Positions 9,889 to 18,400 of a stretch of 44,838 nucleotides of DNA are shown here, piece after piece (within the stretch, counting starts at the first letter, position 1; each line of letters opens with the position of its first letter). The notes beneath the pieces were generated by a model that saw nothing but the letters and a program-made list of their open reading frames with translations, did no database searches and was not told the origin of the DNA. The translations under genes were made by a program, and so were the position numbers. Source of the DNA: Betaproteobacteria bacterium (GTDB lineage: Bacteria > Pseudomonadota > Gammaproteobacteria > Burkholderiales > SG8-39); assembly GCA_016210745.1 (NCBI GenBank), contig JACQTO010000229.1, positions 1 to 44,838 on the forward strand, in the 5' to 3' direction.

Positions 9889-11169
9889 ATGACAGTTGTC
9901 GCAGTAGTCGGCCTCGGTTACGTCGGTCTGCCACTTGCGGTGGAGTTCGGCAAGATTTTTGAAACCATCGGTTATGACCTCTCAGCCGAGAAGATCTACG
10001 CGTATAAACGTGGGCACGATCCCACCGGCGAGGTATCTTCTGCGGAATTTGCGCTTGCAACGAAGCTAATCGTGAGCAACGACCCAGCGGAGCTCGGGAG
10101 GGCCGACTTCCTGGTCGTCGCCGTTCCCACACCGGTGGATGAGGCGCATCAGCCCGATTTTGGGCCGCTCGTGTCCGCCAGCCGCAGCGTCGGCAACTAC
10201 ATGAAGCGCGGTGCAATCGTAGTGTACGAATCCACCGTCTATCCGGGCGCCACCGAAGAAATCTGCGTGCCCGTACTCGAGGAGGCGTCGGGACTCAAGT
10301 GGTGCACTGACTTCCACGTCGGCTATTCACCGGAACGGATCAATCCGGGCGACCGGGAACACACGCTCACACGCATTGTGAAGCTTGTGTCGGGAGATAC
10401 TGCCGCAACGACCGAGCGGGTTGCGTCGATCTACGGTGCGATCATCCAAGCCGGCGTGCACAAGGTATCAAGTATCAAGGTCGCCGAAGCGGCCAAGGTG
10501 ATCGAGAACACCCAGCGCGACCTCAATATTGCGCTCGTCAACGAGCTATCCATCATTTTCCACCGCTTTGGCATTGACACGCATGAAGTGCTCGCCGCCG
10601 CCGGGACCAAGTGGAATTTCCTGCCCTTCCGTCCCGGGCTTGTTGGCGGGCACTGCATCGGTGTCGACCCGTACTATCTCACCCACAAGGCTGAGGCGCT
10701 TGGTTACCACCCGCAGGTGATCCTTGCAGGCCGGCGTATCAACGACGGCATGGGCAAATACATCGCCGAGCAGACGGTAAAGGAGATTTTGCGCGCCGGG
10801 CTGGACCTGAAGTCCGCCAGGGTCGGCGTGCTCGGACTGACATTCAAAGAGAATTGCCCGGATCTGCGTAATTCCAAGGTCGTCGACGTGATTCGCGAAT
10901 TGCAGAGCTACGGCCTTGATGTCATCGTGCATGACCCGGTCTGCAGCGCCGATGAAGCGCAGGTGGAATACGGGCTTCGCCTCGTCGCATGGGAAGAGAT
11001 GCCCATCTGCAATGGACTGGTGCTCGCTGTAGCTCACCGCGAATTCAAGGCGCGCTCGGCCCGCGATTTTGCGGCGAGGATCGCTCGGGGTGGTAGCATA
11101 ATCGACGTGAAATCAGTGTTGCCAAAAGCAGAGCTTGAGGGGCTCGGCCTGCGGGTCTGGCGCCTGTGA
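9889..11169 (+). CDS. tviB: UDP-N-acetyl-hexosamine 6-dehydrogenase (TviB/WbpO type)
   Basis: A 426-residue nucleotide-sugar dehydrogenase: N-terminal Rossmann loop VVGLGYVGLPLAVEFGK, VVAVPTPVDEAHQPDF, YESTVYPGATEEICVPVLE, then the catalytic Cys in GLVGGHCIGVDPYYLTHKAE (about residue 260), and the C-terminal UDP-binding domain with GLTFKENCPDLRNSKVVDVI. These fit the TviB/WbpO branch, which oxidises UDP-GlcNAc or UDP-GalNAc at C6 to the uronic acid with NAD+. Length matches the family. AGGAGGGG is well placed before the ATG. The product would feed HexNAcA residues to the glycosyltransferases and is a plausible target for the AsnB-like amidotransferase. Confidence 0.92.
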   Translation: MTVVAVVGLGYVGLPLAVEFGKIFETIGYDLSAEKIYAYKRGHDPTGEVSSAEFALATKLIVSNDPAELGRADFLVVAVPTPVDEAHQPDFGPLVSASRSVGNYMKRGAIVVYESTVYPGATEEICVPVLEEASGLKWCTDFHVGYSPERINPGDREHTLTRIVKLVSGDTAATTERVASIYGAIIQAGVHKVSSIKVAEAAKVIENTQRDLNIALVNELSIIFHRFGIDTHEVLAAAGTKWNFLPFRPGLVGGHCIGVDPYYLTHKAEALGYHPQVILAGRRINDGMGKYIAEQTVKEILRAGLDLKSARVGVLGLTFKENCPDLRNSKVVDVIRELQSYGLDVIVHDPVCSADEAQVEYGLRLVAWEEMPICNGLVLAVAHREFKARSARDFAARIARGGSIIDVKSVLPKAELEGLGLRVWRL

Positions 11170-11388
11170 AAACTGGTTTCGGACTACCGGCGCTGCGAGC
11201 CTTTCGGCCCAAGAATCGCATTGAGGGCATCTACCGGGTGGACCTTGCCCTCTCTATACTGTGGCACTGGGTGCTTGGCCACACGGAGCTGCTCGATGTG
11301 CTCCACGTGGCACTCAAGACAGTTCGATCTTGTGATAACCCGCAAGTTATAAATATCGGACGTGTCGACTCGGCGAGCGAGGGATTCT

Positions 11389-12138
11389 ATGCTGCGTGCG
11401 CTCATTAAGTCGCAACAATTCTTGTCTAGGGTTGCGGATAGGATTTTGTTTCCGCGAGCGTGGCGCGTAGACGGGAATAGGGACTATTTGGAAAGCCTAG
11501 TTCACAAGTATCTTCGTGAAGGAATCACAATTTACGATTTAGGTGGAGGAAAAAATCCATTTATTTCGTTGGATCAAAAGAAGGCCCTATCAGCCACTGT
11601 GGTTGGCTTGGACATTTGCGAAAATGAATTAAGTCGCGCCCCCGATGGGGTATATGACAGAACCATAGTCCACGATATTGCCACCTTTAGAGGTCATGAA
11701 GATGCGGACTTGGTACTTTGCCGAGCCGTTCTGGAGCATGTTAGGAATACTGCGGGAGCGATTGAGGCAATTTCTTCTATCCTTAGACCCGGCGGGAAAG
11801 CGTTGATCTTTGTCCCGAGTCGGAATGCACTGTACGCAAGGCTTAACAAATTATTGCCTGAGCATGTGAAAAAGATGTTGTTGTTTGCAATTTACCCCGG
11901 TACGAAAAGGGACCACGGGTTCCCAGCATTTTATGACCAGTGTGTTCCATCGCAACTTGTTGCCGTATCCAAAAAATATGGAATGGAGGTTGCAGAGGAA
12001 CGGTATTACTTCATAAGTTATTATTTCTTTTTCTGCTTTCCCTGTTACATTATCTGGAGGATATGGCTTGTGCTTTTTTGGATCATCAAGGGAAATGATG
12101 CGGCTGAGACGTTTTCCGTTGTGCTTGTCAAGAAGTAG
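11389..12138 (+). CDS. class I SAM-dependent methyltransferase, AT-rich
   Basis: About 249 residues. I chose the ATG at 11389 (MLRALIKSQQFLSRV) because GAGGG precedes it by 5 nt; a GTG at 11362 is also possible. Motif I reads IYDLGGGKNPFISLD, strand 2 ends VVGLDIC, and LVLCRAVLEHVRNTAGAIEA plus ILRPGGKALIFVPS complete a Methyltransf_11-type fold. The C-terminus carries a hydrophobic aromatic segment (YYFFFCFPCYIIWRIW), probably a membrane anchor. Base composition is clearly more AT-rich than the flanking genes, suggesting separate acquisition. It is separated from the dehydrogenase by about 220 bp in which I see no gene. Confidence 0.82.
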   Translation: MLRALIKSQQFLSRVADRILFPRAWRVDGNRDYLESLVHKYLREGITIYDLGGGKNPFISLDQKKALSATVVGLDICENELSRAPDGVYDRTIVHDIATFRGHEDADLVLCRAVLEHVRNTAGAIEAISSILRPGGKALIFVPSRNALYARLNKLLPEHVKKMLLFAIYPGTKRDHGFPAFYDQCVPSQLVAVSKKYGMEVAEERYYFISYYFFFCFPCYIIWRIWLVLFWIIKGNDAAETFSVVLVKK

Positions 12139-12319
12139 AGCGTGGAAGTGCCCCGCTCCCTTTGGCGCAACCAAGTCTTAGTTAGTAGAGAACGAGGAGA
12201 GGATGGGCGTTGGCGGACGATTCCTTTTGGCGCAGCTCTGCTTGGGGCCACAAATAGCACGAAATGTGTAATAAACATGATGACCGGTGCGGAACCCAGA
12301 CACCCATATTGAAAATGGC

Positions 12320-14002
12320 CTAACGATTTTGGGAATGTTTGTGCCTAATTAGCCAGGCTGGTGTACGCCATCGCGTTATGCGCCGATAGATCCACAGGTA
12401 GAAGACACAGAAGGCCAGCGTAAAGATCATTAGCCAAGATGTCTGGCGCCAGAAGACGATTGCCGGAACCGCGCAGAATATTGACAACCCCCATATTTGC
12501 ACCGCTACCATGCTGTTACGGCGGGTCATTAACGCCGGATTTCTGGTCCCCACGAACGCTCGTAAGACCCTCTTGTAGATTAACTGGTGGAGATGGTGGG
12601 CGTCTGGTTGCCCTGGCAAACGACCGCCGCGGAATGTTCTGCGGTAAATCGAAAAGAGTGTCTCGAAAATGGGATAGACCATTAATAGGAGTGGAAACCA
12701 AGGCGAAACTTCCGGGTGTCTAACCACAAGTAGTACCGAGAGTTCAGCCAGCCAGAAGCCAATTAGGTAGGCGCCGCCGTCACCAAGAAATATCCTCCCC
12801 TTCGGATAATTCCAAAATAGAAAACCGAGCAACGCTCCGATCATAGTGAGCGCCGATGTCACTAAGAAAATGTCACCTACCTGCGCTGCTACCCAGGCGA
12901 TGGCAGTAAGCGCTATTACCGCATAACCGCCTGCCAGTCCGTTGTATCCATCGATGATATTGATGGCGTTGGCTACCCCGCTAACGGCGAACACGGTAAA
13001 GACGATTCCAACCGGTGACCAGCGCAGAAGCGCATCAATTCCTGAAACATCAAGTCTTTCCAGCGCCGCTCCGAGCAACCACGCAGCGATTGCCGCCGCC
13101 AACATGGTAAGCAACAATCTTGGCATCACACCCACTTTTTTCGTGAGATCTTCGGCTATGCCTCCCGCAAATGCTGGTAGGCTGGCAAGTAGGAGGTAGC
13201 TGAATTCTTCCACCGCAAATCTGGGCTGTGTGGTGGGAAGCACGGCCGCTGTTACCAACATTCCGATCAGCAAGCTCAATCCGCCGACGCGCGGCGTAGG
13301 TACAGCGTGAAACTTCTGCGGTCCCGTGCCCATGTGGTCATGGCTCAGGTGAGCGTGTAAATTGTCATAACGGACAATCAGGTAACAGGCGATGCCGGAT
13401 GAGAGTGCAGCGATTATCAGGACTAGCAGGCTTATGCCTATTTGCGTCGAGTCGACTAGTTGGTTGCGCGGAATGGACAGCGCCCGGGCCGTACCCGGTG
13501 GGTAACAGGCAACCTTGGCGGGCGATCTGCCAGTGACAGCTTGCCGCTCGCTTTCACGGCAGGCAGCAAGAGCGATTTCAGGGTCTGCCGCAGCATAGGT
13601 CACTACACCAACGGGCAGTCGAGCCGACGGAACTTCCAAGGCGTCTGCGGAAAGCATCAGTTTCTGGGCAGAATCGAGGGTAGTGAGACATTGTTGCGTC
13701 ACTACCCGGCACTCGCGGCAGCTCGCCTGGATCGCGTCGGCAATCGTTGCGGTGGCTATTTCGCAATCGGACTGCCTGGATCGGCCGGTCTGCAAGAAAG
13801 TGAGGCGAACGCCGCCAGGGGTCTCGATGACGAGGTAGGGATGGAAAATAATGCTTCGCGGGACGAAAATGGCGCCGATCATGACTGATATGAGAGCGCC
13901 GAGAAGCACCAGCGAGAGGGTTGGCTTTGAAGATCGCATCGAGGAACGGATTAGGACACGATAGTGCAGGAACGGCAACGGACTATACGCGATTGCGGGC
14001 AC
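12320..14002 (-). CDS. WecA/MraY-family polyprenyl-phosphate sugar-phosphate transferase with extra N-terminal six-Cys domain
   Basis: A 560-residue multi-pass membrane protein. From about residue 195 it is a GT family 4 (MraY/WecA) transferase: FHAVPTPRVGGLSLLIGM, GIAEDLTKKVGV (acidic motif), IIDGYNGLAGGYAV, IFLGDGGAYLIGFW and PDAHHLHQLIYKR. It should load a HexNAc-1-phosphate onto undecaprenyl phosphate to start the glycan. Residues about 25-190 are extra: one membrane segment, then a predicted periplasmic part with six Cys, then a second membrane segment. The six Cys have the same spacing as in the small protein at 26193-26630. The start is GTG at 14002; an ATG at 13939 (MRSSKPTLSL) gives a neater signal anchor. 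The gene is divergent from the yjbEFGH-like operon and faces the glycan operon. Confidence 0.9.
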   Translation of the reverse strand: MPAIAYSPLPFLHYRVLIRSSMRSSKPTLSLVLLGALISVMIGAIFVPRSIIFHPYLVIETPGGVRLTFLQTGRSRQSDCEIATATIADAIQASCRECRVVTQQCLTTLDSAQKLMLSADALEVPSARLPVGVVTYAAADPEIALAACRESERQAVTGRSPAKVACYPPGTARALSIPRNQLVDSTQIGISLLVLIIAALSSGIACYLIVRYDNLHAHLSHDHMGTGPQKFHAVPTPRVGGLSLLIGMLVTAAVLPTTQPRFAVEEFSYLLLASLPAFAGGIAEDLTKKVGVMPRLLLTMLAAAIAAWLLGAALERLDVSGIDALLRWSPVGIVFTVFAVSGVANAINIIDGYNGLAGGYAVIALTAIAWVAAQVGDIFLVTSALTMIGALLGFLFWNYPKGRIFLGDGGAYLIGFWLAELSVLLVVRHPEVSPWFPLLLMVYPIFETLFSIYRRTFRGGRLPGQPDAHHLHQLIYKRVLRAFVGTRNPALMTRRNSMVAVQIWGLSIFCAVPAIVFWRQTSWLMIFTLAFCVFYLWIYRRITRWRTPAWLIRHKHSQNR

Positions 14003-14279
14003 GTATGGCCAGCGGGCACATATGCCGCTGGCTGGATGGTATTGATATAATACGAAAAATGTCCGACGGCTCTACCAAAAATTGTGTAGGAGCCCGGCGG
14101 TGCGGCAGTCCTAATCTGCTGGGGCCTTGAACGTGCGTTGATTTCTTTCTCGAATAGAAGTATAAATACGTCCTCAAAGGGATACCTTCTGCATGAGGGA
14201 ATAATTATCATGTGGGGAGGGTGGAAAGTGATATAGTACGCTCCTGTCTAAGCGTAAATCTGTGTTGGGGGGATTTGGA
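14003..14279. promoter_or_regulatory. divergent intergenic region with candidate extended -10 promoter
   Basis: This 277-bp region separates the WecA-like gene (minus strand) from the yjbE-like operon (plus strand). On the plus strand TTGATATAAT at 14042-14051 contains a perfect TGnTATAAT extended -10 element. No good -35 is visible, which extended -10 promoters tolerate. Used for the plus operon it would give a leader of about 220 nt. A second TATAGT lies at 14232. The functional assignment is inference. Confidence 0.35.
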
Positions 14280-14519
14280 ATGAAGAAATTGCTTGTGGTT
14301 TTGATCGCTGCGGCGTTCCTTTCGGGTAATGCTTTTGCGCAAGCTGGTGGTGCGGGTGGGGCGGGTGCTGGTGCAGCAACGGGCGCTGCAGTTGGGGGCG
14401 TTACGATCGGTACTGTTGCGATAGCCGCGGCTGTGGTTGCAGTTGCTGCTGCTGTCGCTTCATCTGATGACGATAATACTACAACGACTACTGGGACCAC
14501 CGGGACCACAACTCCGTAA
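14280..14519 (+). CDS. yjbE: small exported Ala/Gly/Thr-rich protein, YjbE/GfcA-like
   Basis: A 79-residue protein. A signal peptide (MKKLLVVLIAAAFLSGNAFA) is followed by a Gly/Ala-rich stretch, a hydrophobic segment (VAIAAAVVAVAAAVA), an acidic SSDDD and a Thr/Gly tail. This is the architecture of E. coli YjbE and GfcA/YmcD, small exported proteins that open the yjbEFGH and gfcABCD operons. The next two genes are recognisable YjbF and GfcC/YjbH proteins, which supports the call. GGGGGGA sits upstream of the ATG at 14280. Its mature part is nearly the same as the C-terminus of the FecR protein at 24144-24965. Biochemical role is unknown. Confidence 0.78.
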   Translation: MKKLLVVLIAAAFLSGNAFAQAGGAGGAGAGAATGAAVGGVTIGTVAIAAAVVAVAAAVASSDDDNTTTTTGTTGTTTP

Positions 14520-14536
14520 TACATCGGCGGGTCTGC

Positions 14537-14568
14537 AAAAAGCCTTGGTGAGATGCCAAGGCTTTTTT
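14537..14568 (+). terminator. intrinsic terminator/attenuator after the yjbE-like gene
   Basis: AAAGCCTTGG and CCAAGGCTTTTTT form a stem of at least ten base pairs around the loop TGAGATG, followed by a T run: a classic Rho-independent terminator. It lies 17 bp after the yjbE-like stop and before the yjbF-like gene. It probably lets the small protein be expressed far above the rest of the operon by partial read-through. Confidence 0.85.
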
Positions 14569-14766
14569 GTTTATAGCGTCGGCGACCGCCGATGCCGGTT
14601 TGAGCTTGGCAGTCGCAATTAGGGACGTCGAAGGCGAGATGAAAAGTTGTTTCGCCTCCCCGCATTCTTTCGTATCGACCTGCAGATTTCGGGATTACGT
14701 GATTCAATGTGGGGCAGGGAACGCGAGGTGCCCCCTGATCAGTTCCAAATATTCCCATACGCATTC

Positions 14767-15486
14767 TTGAAGATTCGAGTCCTAGCCGCAGTCGTTTTTC
14801 TCGTCGCTGCGCTTGCCGCGTGTTCCGCTGGCACTGATGCCATGGTGCGGACCCTGCAAACCGCTGTGGGGCGAGACAGCGGCATTTCAGGCGCTCGCCT
14901 GAATCCAAATTTTCGCTATCTGCGGGTCACGGTTGGTGGCCGAGTCGCGCTGCTGGTGCTCGGCAACGAAGACAGCCACGCTCAGGGACCGATCCAGGTT
15001 TGGTTCAGCGCTCAGAAGGAGGTATTGCGCTTTCAGAACGGGCGCACGGTCGGGGCTGTGGGCCTTACCACCGAATGGCGCGAGGTTTCGCTGACTGAAC
15101 TGCAGTCGTGGTCGGTGATTGCTCGGAGCGGGGAGCCCGTTCCATGGACTCGTGTTCGGGATGTTATGCCTGGGTACAGGTTCGGCGTAAGAGATGCGCT
15201 TGTGGTGCGGGTGGTGCCCCCCCCGAGAAAGAGCGAACTACAGGGGATGGATCCACAGAGTCTGACTTGGTTCGAGGAGAGGGTTGAGCCTGAACGGCGG
15301 GCGGGGGGATTGGGCGGGCTTGGCGGTTTTCTCGCTGATGACATGGTGCTTCCTCCTGCTCGGTATGCCGTGGATTTGCGGGATGGCAAGGAAACCGTTG
15401 TTTATGGCGAGCAGTGTCTGGCGGTGGATTTGTGTTTTGCTTGGCAGAGGTGGCCGACGGAGTCTGCGGATTCGAAGGGTAAGTGA
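14767..15486 (+). CDS. yjbF: YjbF/GfcB-family outer-membrane lipoprotein
   Basis: A 239-residue lipoprotein if the TTG at 14767 is used, giving (M)KIRVLAAVVFLVAALAAC with a lipobox LAAC. The open frame extends upstream to 14647 with ATG (14707) and GTG (14729) options, but these put an unusually long n-region before the signal, and none has a strong ribosome binding site. The mature protein matches the YjbF/GfcB type: YLRVTVGGRVALLVLGNED, then QVWFSAQKEVLRFQNGRTVG and a late VVYGEQC. The family belongs to group 4 capsule and Yjb polysaccharide systems and acts at the outer membrane. Its stop overlaps the start of the GfcC-YjbH fusion. The start is uncertain; the family call is firm. Confidence 0.82.
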   Translation: MKIRVLAAVVFLVAALAACSAGTDAMVRTLQTAVGRDSGISGARLNPNFRYLRVTVGGRVALLVLGNEDSHAQGPIQVWFSAQKEVLRFQNGRTVGAVGLTTEWREVSLTELQSWSVIARSGEPVPWTRVRDVMPGYRFGVRDALVVRVVPPPRKSELQGMDPQSLTWFEERVEPERRAGGLGGLGGFLADDMVLPPARYAVDLRDGKETVVYGEQCLAVDLCFAWQRWPTESADSKGK

Positions 15487-18400
15487 TGGGGAGGGGGGAA
15501 GTTTTCTGGTTGGATGGGGGTGGAGCGGAAAGGCGTCGACTGTTCACTCGGGCGATCTTGGTGTGGTTAGTGCTTACTGCGCCATTGGTGTATGCGCAGG
15601 ATGGGCCTAAGCGGCTTAGTGATTGGCTGCTGGAGCGGACGCTTGCACCGGACGATTATCCGCTTGGCCTTAGCTGGCGGGTTCCGGGGGAGAGGGTTTC
15701 GCAGGCGGAGCGTCGGCTCGGGCTTCTGAAAAGCCTTTCGGGACTTGATCCTGAAGTGAAGGCTGACCCGGAGGTCTTGCGCCGGCTACGGGACTGGGTT
15801 GGCGCACTTCCTGTGACGGGAAGGGCTCGGGTGTCGGTACCTGATGCGCGCTGGCTGCAGGCGAATCCAGCGCGCGACCCGATTCTCCAGGCTGGGGACA
15901 GTGTTGTACTGCCTAAGCGACCGCGCACCGTCACGGTGGTTACGGCGCGCGGTGGGCGCTGTGCGGTGACTCATTCCGCCGGACTCGAGGCTGTCGCCTA
16001 TGTCAAGGCCTGCAGCCCGTCTAGCTCGTGGAGGGTGGATTGGGCTTGGGTGGCGCAGCCTGATGGGCGCGTGCAGCGCTTCGGCATTGCGGCTTGGAAT
16101 CAGGAGACACAGGACGAGCCCGCGCCTGGGGCCTGGATCTGGGCGCCGCCTCGGGATGGGGGATGGCCAGAGAAGGTCTCGCAGCGGCTCATTGAATTCC
16201 TCGCTACTCAGGGGCCGGCGCCAGACCCAGCGCGGGGTTCAGCGATCGCGGCAGGCAAAACCGAATCGATCGTCGGCGAAACGCCTCGGGGGGGTACGTC
16301 GGAATCTTGGGCGTTTTCGCGTTCGCCATTTTTCGCGAACAAATTGGAAGACCAGCGAACCCAAAGCGGTCGCAGTGGAATTGCAGAAGATTCTCCGTTG
16401 GAATCCGACAGACGCGGCGCAGTTGTCGTTGCTCCGCCACAGCAATCGATTTCCGCGCGATCCCGAAGTCTCGAGGTTACGGCGAGCGACTGGGGAGGGG
16501 TCGGCCTGTTGCAGACGCCAACTGCACGGATGCATAGGGCCGGCCACTTCTCCTTCAACTTCAGCCGCGAGAGCCCCTATTCGCAGGGCAACGTCATGTT
16601 GCAGCCTTTTGATTGGCTGGAGGCAGGATTTCGCTACACCGATGTGAGCAACCGGCTTTCCGGTCCCCCCGAATTGAGTGGAAGCCAAAGCTACAAGGAC
16701 AAGAGCGTAGACGTCAAATTTCGGCTCCTCAAAGAATCGACTTACGTCCCCGACGTCGTGGTTGGCCTTCGAGATATCGCGGGCACGGGTCTTTTCTCCG
16801 GTGAATATTTCGTCGCCAACAAACGTACGGGCGCGCTCGATTGGAGCCTTGGACTAGGCTGGGGTTACGTAGGCGGCCGGGGCGACCTGCGCAATCCGCT
16901 TGGGCGACTAATCCCCGCGTTCGATACGCGCAAAACTGACGTTGGCCAGGGTGGCAGTTTTGCGCTCAGCAGCTATTTTAGGGGCCCTACCGCTTTGTTC
17001 GGTGGCGTGCAGTACCAAACGCCCTGGGAACGGCTGATTCTGAAACTGGAGTACGACGGCAACAACTATCAGCGCGAGCCGCGAGACAACAATCAGCGGC
17101 AAAGCTCGCCCTGGAATTTCGGGCTCGTCTATCGATACGGGCGCGCAGTGGATTTCACCATCGGGGTCGAGCGCGGCAACACGCTAATGGCAGGCTTCAC
17201 CCTGCACACTCAACTGGACGGGCTCTCCACGCCGAAGCTAAACGACCCGCCTCGTGTTGCGGTGGCTGCGGCGCGACCACAGAGGCCGCCCGAGTGGTCC
17301 GAGACCGCGCGCGAAATCAAGAATCAGACCGGCTGGCATGTGCGCAGCATCGAGCAGCGCGGCCGCGAGTTGCGCGTGATCATCGAAGACGCGCAGGCCG
17401 TGTATTGGCGCGAGCGCCTGGATCGCGCTGCCGCGGTGCTTCACCGCGACGCCCCCGCGAGTGTGGACCGATTTTCCCTCACCTATCGCCAGCGCGGACT
17501 GGATGTGGCCGAGCACGCCATCGATCGCGAAACCTGGGTCGCGGAGAAGCTTCGGCCCTTGCCGCCTGCTGAGCAGCGTGAGGCGGTGATCGCGCGCGCG
17601 GCCGAAAAGACTGCACCAAGAACGCCCACGCCCGATCCAGTGCTCTACGACCAGAAGCAGCCGATATTCGAGTCGGGTCTTGGCTTTAACTTCCAGCAGA
17701 CGCTGGGCGGTCCGGATTCTTTCGTCCTATACCAGGTCTCCGCAGTGGAGCGGGCCAAGCTGCGCATTCGCGAGGACACTTGGATCGATGGCGCGCTGCG
17801 CCTGGGCCTGATCAACAACTACGACAAGTTTGAGTTCACGGCGCCGAGCGAACTGCCGCGGGTGCGCACGTTCTTGCGCGAGTATCTGACCACCTCGCGT
17901 CTCACCATGCCGAATCTGCAGCTCACCCATGTGGGCAGGCTCTCCGAGAATCAGCACTACAGCGTGTACGGAGGCTACCTCGAGGAGATGTTCGCCGGGG
18001 TGGGTGCCGAATGGCTGTACCGGCCCTTTGGCAGCCGCATGGCATTTGGCGTGGACGTGAATGCGGTGCGGCAGCGCGATTTTCGTCAAGACTTCAGCCT
18101 GCGCGACTATCGCGTGGCCACGGGTCACGCGACCCTCTACTGGGACACCGGCTGGAACGACGTGCAGGCGACTTTGAGCGCCGGACGCTACCTCGCCAAA
18201 GACGCCGGGGTCACGGTACAGCTCTCGCGCGTGTTCAAGAACGGGGTCACGCTCGGCGCGTTTTTCTCCAGGACCAACGTATCCTCTGAGCAGTTCGGCG
18301 AGGGCAGTTTCGACAAGGGCGTGTTCGTCTCCATTCCTTTCGATGCGTTCCTCACCCGGTCGAGCAACACCATTGCGAATTTTGTGTGGAAACCGCTTAC

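Noticed and set aside
11166..11408. 80-codon frame between tviB and the methyltransferase
   Set aside because: It matches no family I recognise, overlaps the well-supported start of the next gene, and has no ribosome binding site.
14174..14908. Minus-strand frame opposite the yjbE-like gene
   Set aside because: Its Ala/Pro/Val-rich repeats are the reverse reading of the Gly/Ala/Thr codons of the small exported protein.
16000..16804. Overlapping frames within the GfcC-YjbH linker region
   Set aside because: All lack family motifs, while the main frame is continuous from the GfcC domain to the YjbH domain.
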